Positions 52,907 to 64,000 of a stretch of DNA of 64,000 bases are shown here, piece after piece. Within the stretch, counting starts at the first letter, position 1. Every line of letters starts with the position of its first letter. The translations under genes were made by a program, and so were the position numbers. The notes under the pieces are model-generated. The model saw only the letters and a program-made list of their open reading frames with translations. It did not search any database and was not told the origin of the DNA. The stretch comes from Elgaria multicarinata webbii (taxonomy: Eukaryota > Chordata > Lepidosauria > Squamata > Anguidae), in the NCBI RefSeq assembly GCF_023053635.1, contig NC_086175.1:120974740-121038739 (forward strand). Reading direction: 5' to 3'.

Positions 52907-54971
52907 GTGAGTTTCATTCATTTCTTCTTCTCATCATGAGAAAATAAAGACGTTTGTCTTTAGCCTTTTTGCTTAAAAGGGAAGCTTTCCTGCTTGAACA
53001 GAAGTAACCGAGGGAAGGCTTGGACTGATGCGAGAATGTTGTCTCTGTGTATGGGTTTGTTTGTTTGTTTTAATCCCACCTAGTATTGCCTATTTATTTA
53101 TTTATTTATTTACTAGCTCCTTTCTTGCGCTTTTAGCAGCAGCTGGACATACAGAAATGCTAATACTAATGGATGAGGCATAGCACTTGTATGGCACATT
53201 TCCAAGTGTTTCACATACATTGTTATCTCTTACTTAGACAGCACCATCAATCTGCCTGGTGTGGGTCTGAGGACAGGTCCCTGCCACCAGGGACATTCCA
53301 ATCTCCCAATCTTAAATTTGGCATGATAGGGAGGGGGGGGGGAGGCAGGCACAGGAAGGGAAGAACAATGGAGAGTGAGCCTTATTTATTTATTTATTTA
53401 TGTATTCATTCATTCATTTATTTCAAGAAGTTCACCTCCCATCTCCTGCAGTTTGAATAAGGACAATGGCTTTTTATCACACTAAGTTGTCAATTAGCAA
53501 GGATGTCTGTGTCTGTGAAAGCCCGCTTTAACTTAATTATCACTGCCTGTATTTTCTGCATTTCAGTTCCTTCTGACCTCATTGGTGGTTCATTTAAAGA
53601 ATTTTGATCTACTCTTCTGACAAAAAGGGCTTTCAAGGTGGCTTATGTAGCACTAAAAAAAAAAGCAAGACAGTCCTTGCTCACAAGCTTACCAGCTAAA
53701 GAGACATAACATGAAAGGAAAAGGGATGGGGAGGGATGAGGAGAAAAGCAAACTTGGGCACTAGTTCCTCCTTACAAGGTTCATAATGACCAACTGGGAT
53801 GAAATATTCAAAGAGAGGAGCTGCTGGTCTCTCGGTTGACCTCTCTTTCTCCCACTGCCTGATGGGATGTTTGTGATCCTATATCCTCTTACACAGGAGT
53901 AAGCCCCAATGAACTCAGTGGGACTTACTTCTAAGTAGACACATATGGTTTTTCCCTGTAAGTTTCTACATGTCTGGCTGCTTTCAAAGAATAGGAGCAG
54001 GACTAGTATTAGAAAAACTATCATTCTACCCTATACCAAGGGGTTGGATTTAGGTCTGTGAGCCATAAAACTATGTTGAAGTAAATGAAATCAGAGAGCT
54101 GGATGCAGGGAACCAAAAAAAAATTAAATAAGGAAGTAAAATGGCTTTTCATGGTTTGTGACAAAAATCTGTGCCTAACGCTTGCACAATTCAGCAAGTA
54201 GAGATCATTATCTTATTGTGGCGAAGGCCGCTAACTTAGATGGCTTTTTAAAAGAGGAACAAACAAACTTGTGGTGGATAGGCCTACCAGTGGCTATGAA
54301 CCATTCAGTGGAACCTCCATATTCAGGAGCAGTATGCCTCTGATAACCTCATGCAGTGTGTCATATTCCGTTTGCAATGAATTGGTAAATGCTTGAGGTG
54401 CCGGACAGTTCTTTGCTGGTCCCAGGCACTCCATCCTGGACATAGGCCTGAAAGATCAAGGGAAACTCTGGGTGCGTGGAGGGTAAGTTTTAAGCGAGCA
54501 CAATTTGGGACATGGCACAGTTCTGTCCTGGAAGCAAGAGGTTCATTAGCTTGCCTTCTATCAAATTCAATTTATTTGTAGTCTTCTCCGTGTTATCTGC
54601 CTGGCTGCGTTTGGAAACCCAATTGGATGGCCTTCTCAGTCTGATTTCACAAGGTTAGTTGATATTCTAGCTTCTTCCTGCTAGGGGGACTGCACCTGTT
54701 GAATTTCGGCTTGCCATGCGAGCTGTTGAAGGCAAGGGGCTGAGGAACCCAAAGAAAAAGAGTGAGAATCTATAAATCAAGGGTGGGAAGCCAATGGCCT
54801 TCAAGATGGTGTACTCCAACTCCCATCAGTCAAAATCAGCATCGTCATTCCCCACCAATGAAGAACGTTGTAGTCCAACGTTGTAGACCAGAAATTTCTC
54901 ATCGTTGCTGTAAATGGTCAGTAGTTGGAAAAACATGAGATGGATGAAGTCTGTTGAAGATGTGGAGACTA

Positions 54972-55112
54972 TGGCCACACCTAGACCTAAGGTTTATCCT
55001 GGGATCATCCAGGGTTCGCCCCTGCCTGAGCACTGGATCCCCTGTGTGTCACCTAGATGAACAGGTTTGACCCCTGGACGATCCAGGGACAAACCTTAGG
55101 TCTAGCTATGGC
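54972..55112. mobile_element. MITE with CTAGACCTAAGGTTTATCC termini
   Basis: Inverted ends GGCCACACCTAGACCTAAGG and CCTTAGGTCTAGCTATGGCC. Full-length relative of 29,163-29,302 in the opposite orientation. Confidence 0.9.
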
Positions 55113-55299
55113 CTATGTTTTTATTTAAGAGGTACCAATGAGCCTTAAGAGTGTAGTTAGATAGTGTGGGACCTGGGCTGTGAGTAAGCACAAATGACAG
55201 CGGTTGAACGTGGCAAAGAACCATGGGGTGCAGGCGACTGAAAAGGCTGTAAGTTGTTCTTCAAGGACTATGGTCTATTGTAGTGGGTGGGGGGGTTGA

Positions 55300-55415
55300 C
55301 CAAGATGTTTTGGACTACAACTGCTGTCAGCCCCAGCCAGCCCATTCCAGCAGTTGATGGAAGTTGGGAGTCCAAAACATCTAGAGCATAACAAGTTGGG
55401 GGATGCTAGTCTAGT
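55300..55415. mobile_element. Hairpin MITE fragment
   Basis: Left AAGATGTTTTGGACTACAAC and inverted right GGGAGTCCAAAACATCTAGA around CCAGCCAGCCC. Similar in style to the 45,199 hairpin. Confidence 0.6.
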
Positions 55416-56491
55416 CTCTCATTGTAATGGCCTACTTCGCTTTTCTGTAAAGGTGCTATAGATGTTACTGCAGCATCTGCTGTTTGTCAATGTGGTGCCA
55501 CCAAATGTGTATGCCATAAACAGTTTCTCCTGGCATGGCTATTGGAGGAATGAAGCATTTTAACAGTACAGGTCTTAATTTGTGGGGTTATGTGCTACAG
55601 GGGAGCACCTCATACCACAAAGGAATCTCTCTCTCTCTCTATAATGCTAAGGCAATGTGTGGCACAGAGGTTCTGAGCTGTGATACGCTGGAGGTTCCGA
55701 GCTATGAGAAGAACTTCATACGCTGGAGGTTCTGAGCTATAAGAAGAACTTTGTGTTGCTAAGCCACAGGATATATAAACACATGAGAGTGTGGGTAGCC
55801 CAGAGAGGAGGCTGGACCGCTCCCCAGTGTGTGCAGGGGCCTCTGGTAAGTCTCGTGGGTCACCGGGCAGACAAGTGAGGGAGAGTGGCTGGGAGGGGAA
55901 CTCACGGTCAACCTCATGCCTGGCTTCTCTGGGCGCCCGCAGAAAAGCCAGAAAAGTATGATACTGCGGAAAAAAGATGGTTTGCGCGAGTCAAGCTAGT
56001 TGAGACGATTTGTAGTGTTTGCAAAACGGTCCACCTGCTGTACTCCCTCCACTTCAACAACTTTATTCAAAGACCTAGCCGACCATTTATTTATTTATTT
56101 ATTTATTTATACATTTTTAAGACAAGAGCCTTCTTTCTCAGCTTTTTTCCTTTTGCGGTTGGCCCATCCAAATGTGTATCGCGACATCTGTTCCTCATAT
56201 TCATCCTTTCGGTACTGCCTTACCTGCCGAGAAGCCATCCAGGCGGCCTACAACAATGTAAAAGAGCAAAAATGCCCGCCACTCCCAGTAATGGTCTTCC
56301 CTGTGCCGTTATCTAACATGGCCGGGTGTTTTAGCATTGCTTCCTGGCTGCTGACTCCTGATAAGGAGACGGGACGTGTTTTCTCGGCTGTGGTTTTGGG
56401 AAGAGCCACTGATGCAGTATGTGTGGGCCAAAGGGTAGAATCAGATTACTGCTCTGGCACGTGGCGATCATGGTGGATGTGCTGCTTAGAG

Positions 56492-56638
56492 AGCAACCAT
56501 ATGCATGTTTGGACAGAAAAAAAGTCCTACAACTCCCAGCATGATAGGACTTTTTTTCTGTCTAAACATCCTGGCTGGGGAATGCTGGGAGTCGTAGGAC
56601 TTTTTTTCTGTCTGAGCATGCACGGGGTTGCGCCCTTA
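56492..56638. mobile_element. Compound hairpin MITE
   Basis: Three arms of the ATGCATGTTTGGACAG / GTCCTACAACTCCCAGCA type: one forward and two inverted (TAGGACTTTTTTTCTGTCTA and GTAGGACTTTTTTTCTGTCT), suggesting a partial duplication within the element. Confidence 0.75.
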
Positions 56639-56989
56639 GTGCCTATGTAGCTCTTGCTGCGTTTCAGATGAGCACAGGCGATCGGCGATCGCATATGCAA
56701 AGTGTTGTGTGGATCATGCCACACCTGAATTCCTAGAATTGCCAGCTCCTGGGCTTGAAGCTATGCCATGTGCTTTTAAGTATGCCAGGGGGAAGCTCTC
56801 GTTAAGCGCCGCCCTGCCGTGATACATTGGGGTTGCAAGTCGGCAAAGGCAGGCGCGTGGAGCATTGGTTTGGATTTTCCTTTTGGTCAGTGAACACCGA
56901 GTGCCGTCTTTCAAACCCTGGTGCCTCTGGATGTTTTGACCAATTCTCATCAGCTCCAGCCAGCTTGGCCAATGGTCGGGGATCCGGGA

Positions 56990-57415
56990 AATTGTCATTC
57001 GAAATATCAGGAGGGTGAATATACCCGGTCGCTACGTTCAACATCTAAGGTCCTCCTCCGGGTGCCTACTCCGAGAGAGGCTCGGAGTGTGGCAACAAGG
57101 GATAGGGCCTTTTCGGTGGTGGCCCCCAGACTGTGGAATGATCTCCCTGACGAGGCTCGCCTGGCACCAACGCTACTATCTTTCCGGCGCCAGGTTAAGA
57201 CTTTCCTCTTTACTCAGGCATATGGCGGCACATCCTAATTACCCACATGTTTAGTTTTTAATCGGTTTTTAATGCTTTATGTGTGTATGTTCTGTGTTTT
57301 AGAGTTTTAAATTTTGTATACTTGTTTTTACCTCAATTTTAGAATTTCTGTAAACCGCCCAGAGAGCTCTGGCTATGGGAGCGGTATATAAGTTTAATAA
57401 ATAAATAAATAATAA
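56990..57415 (+). mobile_element. L2 LINE 3' end
   Basis: Encodes RSTSKVLLRVPTPREARSVA and PRLWNDLPDEARLAPTLLSF, then KTFLFTQAYGG and the 3' tail TAAACCGCCCAGAGAGCTCT, (TAAA)n and (AAG)n. Nearly identical at protein level to the C-terminus of the 31.7-kb copy, so both belong to one fairly young subfamily. Confidence 0.9.
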
Positions 57416-57513
57416 TAATAAGAAGAAGAAGGAGGGTGCGAAATTGGGGTTCTATCTGCTGGTGGGTGATATGGAGGGCAAGACCAGCAGGATTTAGATT
57501 TCTGGGATGATCA

Positions 57514-58200
57514 TTTATTTATTTTATTTATATTTATTTATTACATTTTTATCCTGCCCATCAGCCGAAGCTCTCTGGGCAGCGCACAATCAAAAAACCT
57601 AAAATATAACAAGTATAAATTTAAATCATTAAAAAGATAAAAATGTAATATAAAAGGAAGTGAGGCAGGTGGCTACCAGGAGGAGGGCCTCCTCTGCTGT
57701 GGCACTCCGGCTGTGGAATGAGCTCTCTAAGGAGGTTCGCCTGGCACCTATACTATGCTCTTTCAGACGCCAGGGGTAGACCTTTTTTATTTTCTCAAAT
57801 TAATTTTAACTTTGCTGTTTAAAATTTGTATTTTAAATCTGTATTAATTTCTGCATTGCTGCTTGATTTTATCCTCGCTGTGTTTTCGTATTGTATTCTA
57901 TATTATGCTTTTACATTGCTTGTTTTATATTTTGAATGGGTTCGATGGTTTTAATTTTTGTAAACTGCCCGGAGAGCTTCAGCTATTGGGCAGTATAAAA
58001 ATGCAATAAATAAAATAAACCAGCTACGTTAAAAAAAACACAGGGAAAGCCTGTGTTAAAGGGTGTGTCTTCAAGAGGCGTTTAAAAGATGTTGCTTTCT
58101 GCCTCCCGAACCGCAGGAGGGAAGGTTTTCCAGAGGGTGGCTGGAGAGCTTGGATCCTGGCACGACCAAAGTCAAATTAGAGTGGGGCAGCTGCGTAAGG
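57514..58200 (-). mobile_element. L2 LINE 3' part, split by a second L2 tail
   Basis: Reversed tail (TTTA)n-TATCCTGCCCATCAGCCGAA at the left. The A-rich tail appears to resume after 58,012 with reversed coding end (about 58,060-58,200). The segment between is on the + strand. Confidence 0.55.
57655..58012 (+). mobile_element. L2 LINE 3' end
   Basis: Coding end (RLWNELSKEVRLAPILCSFR-like, with a break) and tail TAAACTGCCCGGAGAGCTTC, AGTATAAAAATGCAATAAAT. Same subfamily as 11,088-11,388. Confidence 0.75.
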
Positions 58201-58344
58201 TCCATGGGACAGGCATCCCCTACAATGCCTACACTATATCTTTTTTAATTTTTTTCAAAATTTGGCAGCAAACTGTAGCACTTGGTGGCACTAAAAGGGT
58301 TAAATTTAGCATCTTTGCAAGCTAAATGTGGCCCTTTTAGCTTT

Positions 58345-58692
58345 ATATTTGAGGCTTTTAACCCGCCATTTACCAAGGCTTCTGTTTCTGGATTCTTTTA
58401 TGCGATTAAGATTGGTCTCTTTACATGCTTTCTTTCCTGGGATTTTTCATTTTCTGCCTTTCTATATGTTTCATTGCACAACCAGTAGGTGGCGCTGTGT
58501 TATAGCAAGGGTTTCATGCCATCATTCCCAGTAATACCAGACTTTCCTCGTTACGGGGGGGGGGGGGGGGAAACGCTATAATGGTTGCAAAGTATGGGAG
58601 AGGCCCTGGAGGATGAGGATGTTATGTAATGCACCTGCAAGCTACAAGTGAGGAATCACGAGCACACAATAAACGCCTCATGCAGAAAGGCT
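58345..58692. mobile_element. MITE (TGAGGCTTTTAACCCGCC termini)
   Basis: Left TTTGAGGCTTTTAACCCGCC, middle GTAGGTGGCGCTGTGTTATA, right ACGCCTCATGCAGAAAGGCT. An uninterrupted relative of the split element at 10,000-10,835. Includes a G-run at 58,554-58,570. Confidence 0.7.
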
Positions 58693-59191
58693 CTTAGTGC
58701 TTTGTAGACACTACAGAGCACGATCTTGTTTAAAAAATTATTATTATTAATTGGGGGGTAGGATGTGGGGTGGCAGGGACTGCATGCAGCCTGCAGGAGG
58801 TATGTTGCTACCCTTGAATTAGAGCATGGTCTTGTATATAAATTCTTCCACTCTGTTCCTATGACAGCAAGATATAGGTTAAACATATTCTGCTAGTTAG
58901 CCTAGTTGTACTGCACTTTATAAAGATGGAGGGGGAGCGGGAGGAAGAGAAGAGAAATAAAGTGCTTACTTAGCACTTAAAGTTTTCCGAGTGTAAGATC
59001 TATGCACAGATGTTGTATTGAGCAGAACTCTGGGGTCACAGGGTCCCAAAGATGCTGAAGGCAGGTGTCCTTCGGTTGTGGTGTTCTTAAAACAAAAAAC
59101 ATCTACCTTCGAAATAACAGTTCCCCTTTCTCGAAATAGGAGAAGAGTTCATTGCTTTCTACACAAAAGTTCCTTTGCTCACAACTTGAAT
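58693..59191. other. Unassigned intronic sequence
   Basis: Nothing recognised. Confidence 0.35.
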
Positions 59192-59645
59192 ATGCATGGT
59201 TTGGAGAATGTGGATAGGGAGACATTTTTCTCCCTCCTTTAAAGTACTAGAACCCGGGGTCATCCCATGAAACTGATTGGTGGGAGACCCAGGACAAATA
59301 AAAGGAAGTACTTCTTCACACAGCACAGAGTTAAATGATGGAACTCACTACCACAAGATGTAGTGATGGCCACCAATCTGGATGGCTTCAAAAGGGGGTT
59401 GGATAAATTCCTGGAGGCAAAGGCTATCCATGGCTACTAGCCTTGATGGTTGTGTGCTATCTCCAGTATTCGAGGCAATAAGCCTGTGTGCCCCAGTTGC
59501 TGGGGAACATGGGTGGGAGGGTGCTGTTGCACCATGTCCTGCTTCTTCATCCCTGGCCGATGGCTGGTTGGCTACTGTGTGAACAGCGTGCTGAACTAGA
59601 TGGACCCTTGGTCTGATCCAGGATGGCACTTCTAATGTTCTTATT
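59192..59645 (+). mobile_element. CR1 LINE 3' end
   Basis: TGGAGAATGTGGATAGGGAG (CR1 ENVDRETFF block), HPMKLIGGRPRTNKRKYFF-like, LPQDVVMATNLDGFKRGLDK, then the 3' untranslated end with GATCCAGGATGGCACTTCTA. Confidence 0.9.
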
Positions 59646-60619
59646 TTACTCTACTGGGACGACTGTGCACAGAGGTTAATTTGGAATGCAGTTCCCTGGG
59701 TCTTTGGATCTGGACCTGCAATGATATGGGTTCCAATGCATTACCCCATCCCACCCAATTCTGAGGTCACAAATAACTGACGTCGTTGTGTGTGGACATG
59801 GGCAAGCTAGTTAAAAGGCTTGATGTCTACCAAGTTGTATTGACTTATTTGCCAGGCAGTTGCAGGACTGTTCCTTTTTTAAAAAAATCATCAGTATTTG
59901 CTCAATAGGAAGCGTAAACAGGAAGGAAAAAGTTGTGTGCCTGAGACAGTATAATAATAATTCTTGGTATTTATTGATAGTGTTTCAGGTGTTCAAAGCA
60001 ATTCCACATACATTATCTCAGCAATCCTTGCAACAAACTTGTAAGGTAAGCCAATATTATTTCCCCCGTATTGCAGATGTGGAAGGGCAGGTGGAAGATT
60101 AATAGCTTGATCCTACTCATGTTTCTCCAGATGTATCTGCCATTAAATGAAATAAATTCTTTTAAAAGGAGGTCTGCCCCACTAATTTCAATTGAAATTC
60201 AGTTGTGCATAGCTCTGTGTAATTGTGTAGGAGATAGATTATTCAGCTCACTAAGCAAGTACACCAAATGAGTAATGTTGCTTAATATGGTTGAGCTGAA
60301 CAGATGTTTCTTAGAAGGAAAGGGAGGGGGAAAATACTTGAGGTTTCCAGTGTTTTGAAACTGACCTTAAATGTGTTTTCCTATCACCATCGGGCACGTT
60401 GCATGCACTTTCGAGAACTTTTCAAATAACAACACGTCACAAATGAATGACAAGACATCTTGATTCTTTTTAAAAATGGAAAACATGAACCAGGCAACAA
60501 GGAGGGCAAAAATGGCAAAAATTATATACTTCCCTCAGTCGTTGGGTACATTAGGAAATGAATTGAAAATAAAACTGCCAATAGCGTAATGCCTTTATAC
60601 AAATTTATGGTGCGACCAC
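59646..60619. other. Unassigned intronic sequence
   Basis: 59,960-60,100 (GTGTTTCAGGTGTTCAAAGC ... TTTCCCCCGTATTGCAGATG) looks like an ancient interspersed repeat, but I could not name it. Confidence 0.35.
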
Positions 60620-60850
60620 ACTTAGGACTTCACCACACCAGGCTGAAATTCTGCATCCTTACCGGGGCTTTCTGCTTCTGGTTTCTTTGCCAGATTACGA
60701 GGAGCTCCTTTACATGGCAGAAACATGATTTGAATCAAAAACTTCTTCTTGGCAATGTTCTATTTAGTTTCATTTTACAGCGCCATCTAGAGGCTGTATT
60801 ATAGTGCAACGCTGTCATTATACACTGCTGATTTATGTATAGATGCAAAT
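60620..60850. mobile_element. Diverged MITE, possibly of the 58,345 family
   Basis: Contains GGGCTTTCTGCTTCTGG, CTCCTTTACATGGCAGAAAC and GCGCCATCTAGAGGCTGTAT in the same order as blocks of the 10,000 and 58,345 elements. Confidence 0.4.
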
Positions 60851-62325
60851 TTAGAAATAATTATTATCATTTCAATAGAAATACAGTCATCTCACCATGG
60901 TGTGGAAGACCAGGAACGGGCGGCTTGTAACCTGCCTGTTCAGCCTCCTGTCCAGGTGCTAACTCTTGATGGGCAGAAGTGCTTATTGTTCTTTGATCAC
61001 TAAACTAGAATTGGACGGGACAGCCCTTCAAGTGGAGGACTGTCCTCTGTAAAAGAGGACACCTGGCTACACTTTGTGCAGAAGCTGAGAAACCACCAAA
61101 TGGCTGGCATTCAGAAGGAAGGGGTGTAGCTTGGAAAAGCAGGAGTGTCCCTCTGAGGCCAGATGGGTAACCCCAAGTGAGCTAAATGTGGCCCCCAGGC
61201 CTGAGGTTCCTCACCTCTGTTCTGACTGACAGTGGTTCTTGGGTTCTCCAGTGGAACCCTGGTGACCAATCCTGATCTCCTTTTACCTGGAGATGATGGT
61301 GATCTAACCTGGGCCCATCTACATACAAAACAGATGCTCTTTCTGGTGGACATAAGCTTATGTTTTAATTAGTTATATGTATTTTATGGTGTTTGTATTT
61401 GTGTTGTACCCTGCCTCAATCCAGAAGGAGAGATGGGTAATATTATTATTATCCCTCTTCCTCATCCTCTCACCTTTAATATGAGGATAATCATCCCTCC
61501 TGACTGGTCATTCAGGACTGTTGACAAGATTACTGAGATAATCCAGGATGGCCTTTGGATTACAACTCCCATGAGCCTGGGAGAGGCTGGGGATGATCTG
61601 GCAGAGGCTGGGGATGATTGAGTTGCAGTCCCAAACCCCTGGAGGACACCTGGTTGGGGAAAGGCTGGTCTAGGCAAAGTGTTTTGAGGAATTACATATA
61701 TATCCACACAGAGACAGAGAGAGAGAGAATTAATGTTTTTATGGCTGTCTGTTCAGACTGGGATCACAGTGGGAAGGTAAAAGGGTGGCCCATGGTGTGC
61801 ACTGTGGAGTTGCCACCCACAAAGGAGCCCGGTCCAGGAAGCACCGTCCACCCGCTCTCCATACAAATATGCTCCATGATTGGCACATTACTGCAGGACC
61901 CGTGTAGCGTGTAGAGCTGGGTGCATTGGGGTCTTTGATTCTACTTCTTCCAGCACTGAGAAAGCAAAGAGGGAGAGAGGGGGGTTGCTGGGTGACGGCC
62001 ATCAAAGGATGATAGAACCTCGGGAGCCAGGATCAAAGGCAAGAATAAATACCTTCTCACACATTGCAAATTTCATAATTTGGAAGTCTCTGGTATCCAT
62101 CGACAGTTTACACAGGTGCAGCATTCCTGCTCGCGGAGTCTGCTGTCGTGCCAGCACATGCAAATCGCTTCGTCGGAGTGCCAAAATCCTCCGTGTGGAC
62201 AAAGTCCAAGAAAGGCGTAATTCCACGGGAAGGTGTCAGTTGCAATTCCGGACGCAGCGTTTCAGCTGCAAAAAGACTCAGGTCCCAGCTCTTTAGATGG
62301 TGTGTTTCTTAAAGAACCCGTCTTA
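60851..62325. other. Mostly unassigned intronic sequence
   Basis: A small hairpin-MITE piece is at about 61,545-61,675 (GGATTACAACTCCCATGAGC ... GTTGCAGTCCCAAACCCC). An L2-like tail scrap CTGCCTCAATCCAGAAGGAG is near 61,411-61,430. No gene. Confidence 0.45.
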
Positions 62326-62692
62326 GTAACACGGGAACTGCCTTACAACAAGTCAGGCAACATATCCAGCAGCCCAGTATTGTCTGCTTAAGACTGGCAG
62401 TGGTTCTCCAGGGCAGAGAGGACTTTCCAGTGACCTACCTCAGTGGTCTTCAACTGGTGGGTCTCGATCCAAAAGTGGGCCACGTAATCAGTCCAAATGG
62501 GTTGCAACAAAGCTGTTGCCGCCATGTTGGGTAATTGTGAATGTGTGTCCCACATTGCAGGTTCAGAGTCTGAGGTGGGTCTTGGGTCTGGACCATTTGA
62601 AGACCACCAACCTACCTGATCCTGGAGAAGCCAGGAATGGAACCTGAGGCTGTCTGCATACAGAACATGTCCTCTACCACTGATGAATGGTC
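62326..62692 (-). mobile_element. tRNA-Ala-like SINE, split by a hAT MITE
   Basis: Reversed SINE body GGGAACTGCCTTACAACAAG...AAGACTGGCAGTGGTTCTCC (62,332-62,411), and the reversed head CCAGGAATGGAACCTGAGGC and ACAGAACATGTCCTCTACCA (62,630-62,682). Same family as 47,512. The 169-bp insert at 62,441-62,609 splits it. Confidence 0.8.
62441..62609. mobile_element. SPIN-like hAT MITE, 169 bp
   Basis: Starts CAGTGGTCTTCAACTGGTGG and ends with the inverted TTTGAAGACCACCA. Perfect 8-bp duplication ACCTACCT (62,433-62,440; 62,610-62,617). The GTGGGTC / GGGTC interior resembles SPIN-type nonautonomous hATs, but similarity was judged by eye. Confidence 0.85.
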
Positions 62693-62702
62693 TCTTCTTA
62701 CA

Positions 62703-63205
62703 TCAAGGGTGGGGAACCTCAGGTCCAGGGGTCAAATCCAGCCTTCCTGGGATCCTAGTCTGTCCCTCCAGCATTCATCAAATGGCCACGTCCCTTCCTC
62801 TGGTCTCACCTTTCTCCAAGCACTGATCATTTGAGGAGGGGTTCCCAAGTTTTGTGCCCTTTCACCCAACTCTTCTAAGAGGTTGAAATGCCTCTCTTGC
62901 TGGCCCTGTTCAGAAGACACCTTAAACCACTGCTTTAACCATGGTGGTTAAGCCAGAAAGCCAAGCTATGTTCAGAAGACACCTTAGTCACCATGGTTAA
63001 AGCCATGGTTTAAGGTGTCTTTTGAATGGGGCTGCTGGCAGTAACAGCTTTCAGCTCAAATATGCTGGTATTTTTCATATCCTGCCCCCATTAGTCCCAC
63101 CCATTTTGCCTTCAGCTCCCACTCCTACTAGAATGTGGTCCCTGAGGTCCAAAACTGACTTTGGCCCTCAGGCTGAAAGAAGGTCCCCTGCCTGGACCCT
63201 GCATC
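62703..63205. mobile_element. MITE (GGGTGGGGAACCTCAGG termini) with nested MITE
   Basis: Left GGGTGGGGAACCTCAGGTCC, right part GAATGTGGTCCCTGAGGTCC...GAAGGTCCCC in inverted relation. The block 62,905-63,032 (TTCAGAAGACACCTTAAACC and inverse AAGGTGTCTTTTGAATGGG) is a second element inside it. Confidence 0.6.
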
Positions 63206-63214
63206 TTCCTTGTG

Positions 63215-63290
63215 TGTTTCCATGCTAGCTGGGGAATTGGAGTTGTAGGGCTTCTTTTTGTCTGAACATGCATAGGATTGTGCCCTAAAA
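63215..63290. mobile_element. Hairpin MITE, half copy
   Basis: AGCTGGGGAATTGGAGTTGT, TTTTTGTCTGAACATGCATA and GGATTGTGCCCTA correspond to the right arm of the 49,256 family. Confidence 0.7.
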
Positions 63291-64000
63291 CACGCATGAA
63301 CTGTACACGCGAGGCTCAAGTTTGCAACATCCATATGAGGCTAGAGTTAGACTCCGTAGTAGGATTGTCTGTCATGGGAAATCCACCCCTTTGGGGGCCC
63401 GACGGATCCCCACAATGAAGACAGTTTGGCTTGCAGTAGTGAGCTGCCCAACAGCTCCTGAAACCTGGGGAATTTACTGGCAGGCGTTTTGCGCAAAATC
63501 ACGGGCCGGTTTGGGCAAAATCACAACCATAATCTGTGCAAAACAGTGGCCGTAAATGGTCAAATTTGTGCACATTAAACCATTTACAACTGCGATTTTG
63601 CGCAAGTTGGGCTATTTAGGATGGTGATTTTGCGCAAATTGCAATTTGTGGACACGGACACACCCAGAGTTGGCCCAACTTGTTGTGCCCGAATTGGACC
63701 AACTCGCAGGTGATTGGGGCCAAGCTGGCAAAAACTCAACAAGTTCCACGCTCCAAACGGATTCCTCTGACATCATATTCCGTAGTCACAGCTATTCAGA
63801 CTTTTATAGACACCCATACTTGTTGGCATCTCTTGATTGCTTTGGTGGGCCTGAAACAGGATATCTGAGAAGGGTAGCTTCCATACTGGCATTAATTTGG
63901 GGGGGGGGGTTGATGTCTGTTTTTCAACTCATTTATTACAGAGATTCCGCACAGCATTATGGCCAAACTGTTGCATTACAGTCCACTAGAGAGGGGAAGG
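63291..64000. other. Unassigned intronic sequence
   Basis: 63,480-63,660 repeats TTTTGCGCAAA / GGTTTGGGCAAAATCAC-like blocks and may be a diverged palindromic element. G10 run at 63,900-63,909. Confidence 0.35.

Larger units (their letters stand above)
52907..64000 (+). other. MAML2: MAML2 intron 1 (runs off window)
   Basis: Starts at donor GTGAGT. No acceptor or second MAML2 exon is seen. A very long first intron is typical of this gene. Repeats inside are listed separately. (TTTA)n-type runs lie near 53,093-53,115, 53,380-53,425 and 56,087-56,110; 53,430-54,970 and 55,115-56,490 show no clear features. Confidence 0.85.

Noticed and set aside
52247-52921. 224-codon open frame on the minus strand opposite MAML2 exon 1
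   Set aside because: Shadow of a GC-rich coding exon; no domain, only Ala/Arg-rich low complexity.
56000-56650. 216-codon open frame in MAML2 intron 1
   Set aside because: Crosses a (TTTA)n run and a hairpin MITE; no recognisable domain or splice signals.

Overview
The window is vertebrate genomic DNA, most likely from a squamate reptile (lizard or snake). It carries two recognisable host genes on the + strand in a sea of transposable elements: CCDC82 (noncoding exon near 30.0 kb, seven coding exons from 36,231 to 45,761) and the first coding exon of MAML2 (52,436-52,906). CCDC82 followed by MAML2 in the same orientation is the order found in other amniotes (human 11q21). Squamate origin is inferred from the repeats: CR1 and several L2-clade LINE subfamilies, an R4/Dong-type LINE, an L1, a tRNA-derived SINE with a BovB-like tail, a Helitron, and many palindromic hAT MITEs.

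Layout. 1-29.8 kb is gene-free and repeat-rich: CR1, L2 and R4 fragments, foldback MITEs, a Helitron that inserted cleanly into an L2 tail (11,389-13,204), a SINE with target-site duplications, several copies of a 320-bp dimeric palindromic hAT MITE with 8-bp duplications, and a three-layer nest at 23.9-28.4 kb (tandem array, then L2 LINE, then solo LTR). 29.8-46.7 kb is CCDC82: a CRE/CCAAT promoter, a noncoding exon, and a promoter-proximal minisatellite whose seven units each carry an E-box. Its introns hold L2, L1, CR1 and MITE insertions, plus a 672-bp composite retroposon containing four 105-bp repeats. 46.7-50.5 kb is intergenic. 50.5-52.4 kb is the GC-rich MAML2 promoter and 5' leader, followed by exon 1, and the rest (52.9-64.0 kb) is MAML2 intron 1 with more LINE, SINE and MITE copies.

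Function. CCDC82 encodes an acidic, probably nuclear protein with a C-terminal DUF4211-type region. MAML2 exon 1 encodes the helix that docks on the Notch intracellular domain/CSL complex. The two genes are neighbours by descent; nothing in the sequence shows they work together. I saw no wholly new cellular system. The most unusual structures are the composite VNTR retroposon, the nested-palindrome hAT MITE, and the E-box minisatellite next to the CCDC82 promoter. All boundaries were read by eye, and repeat family names are judgements from protein motifs and termini, not database hits.
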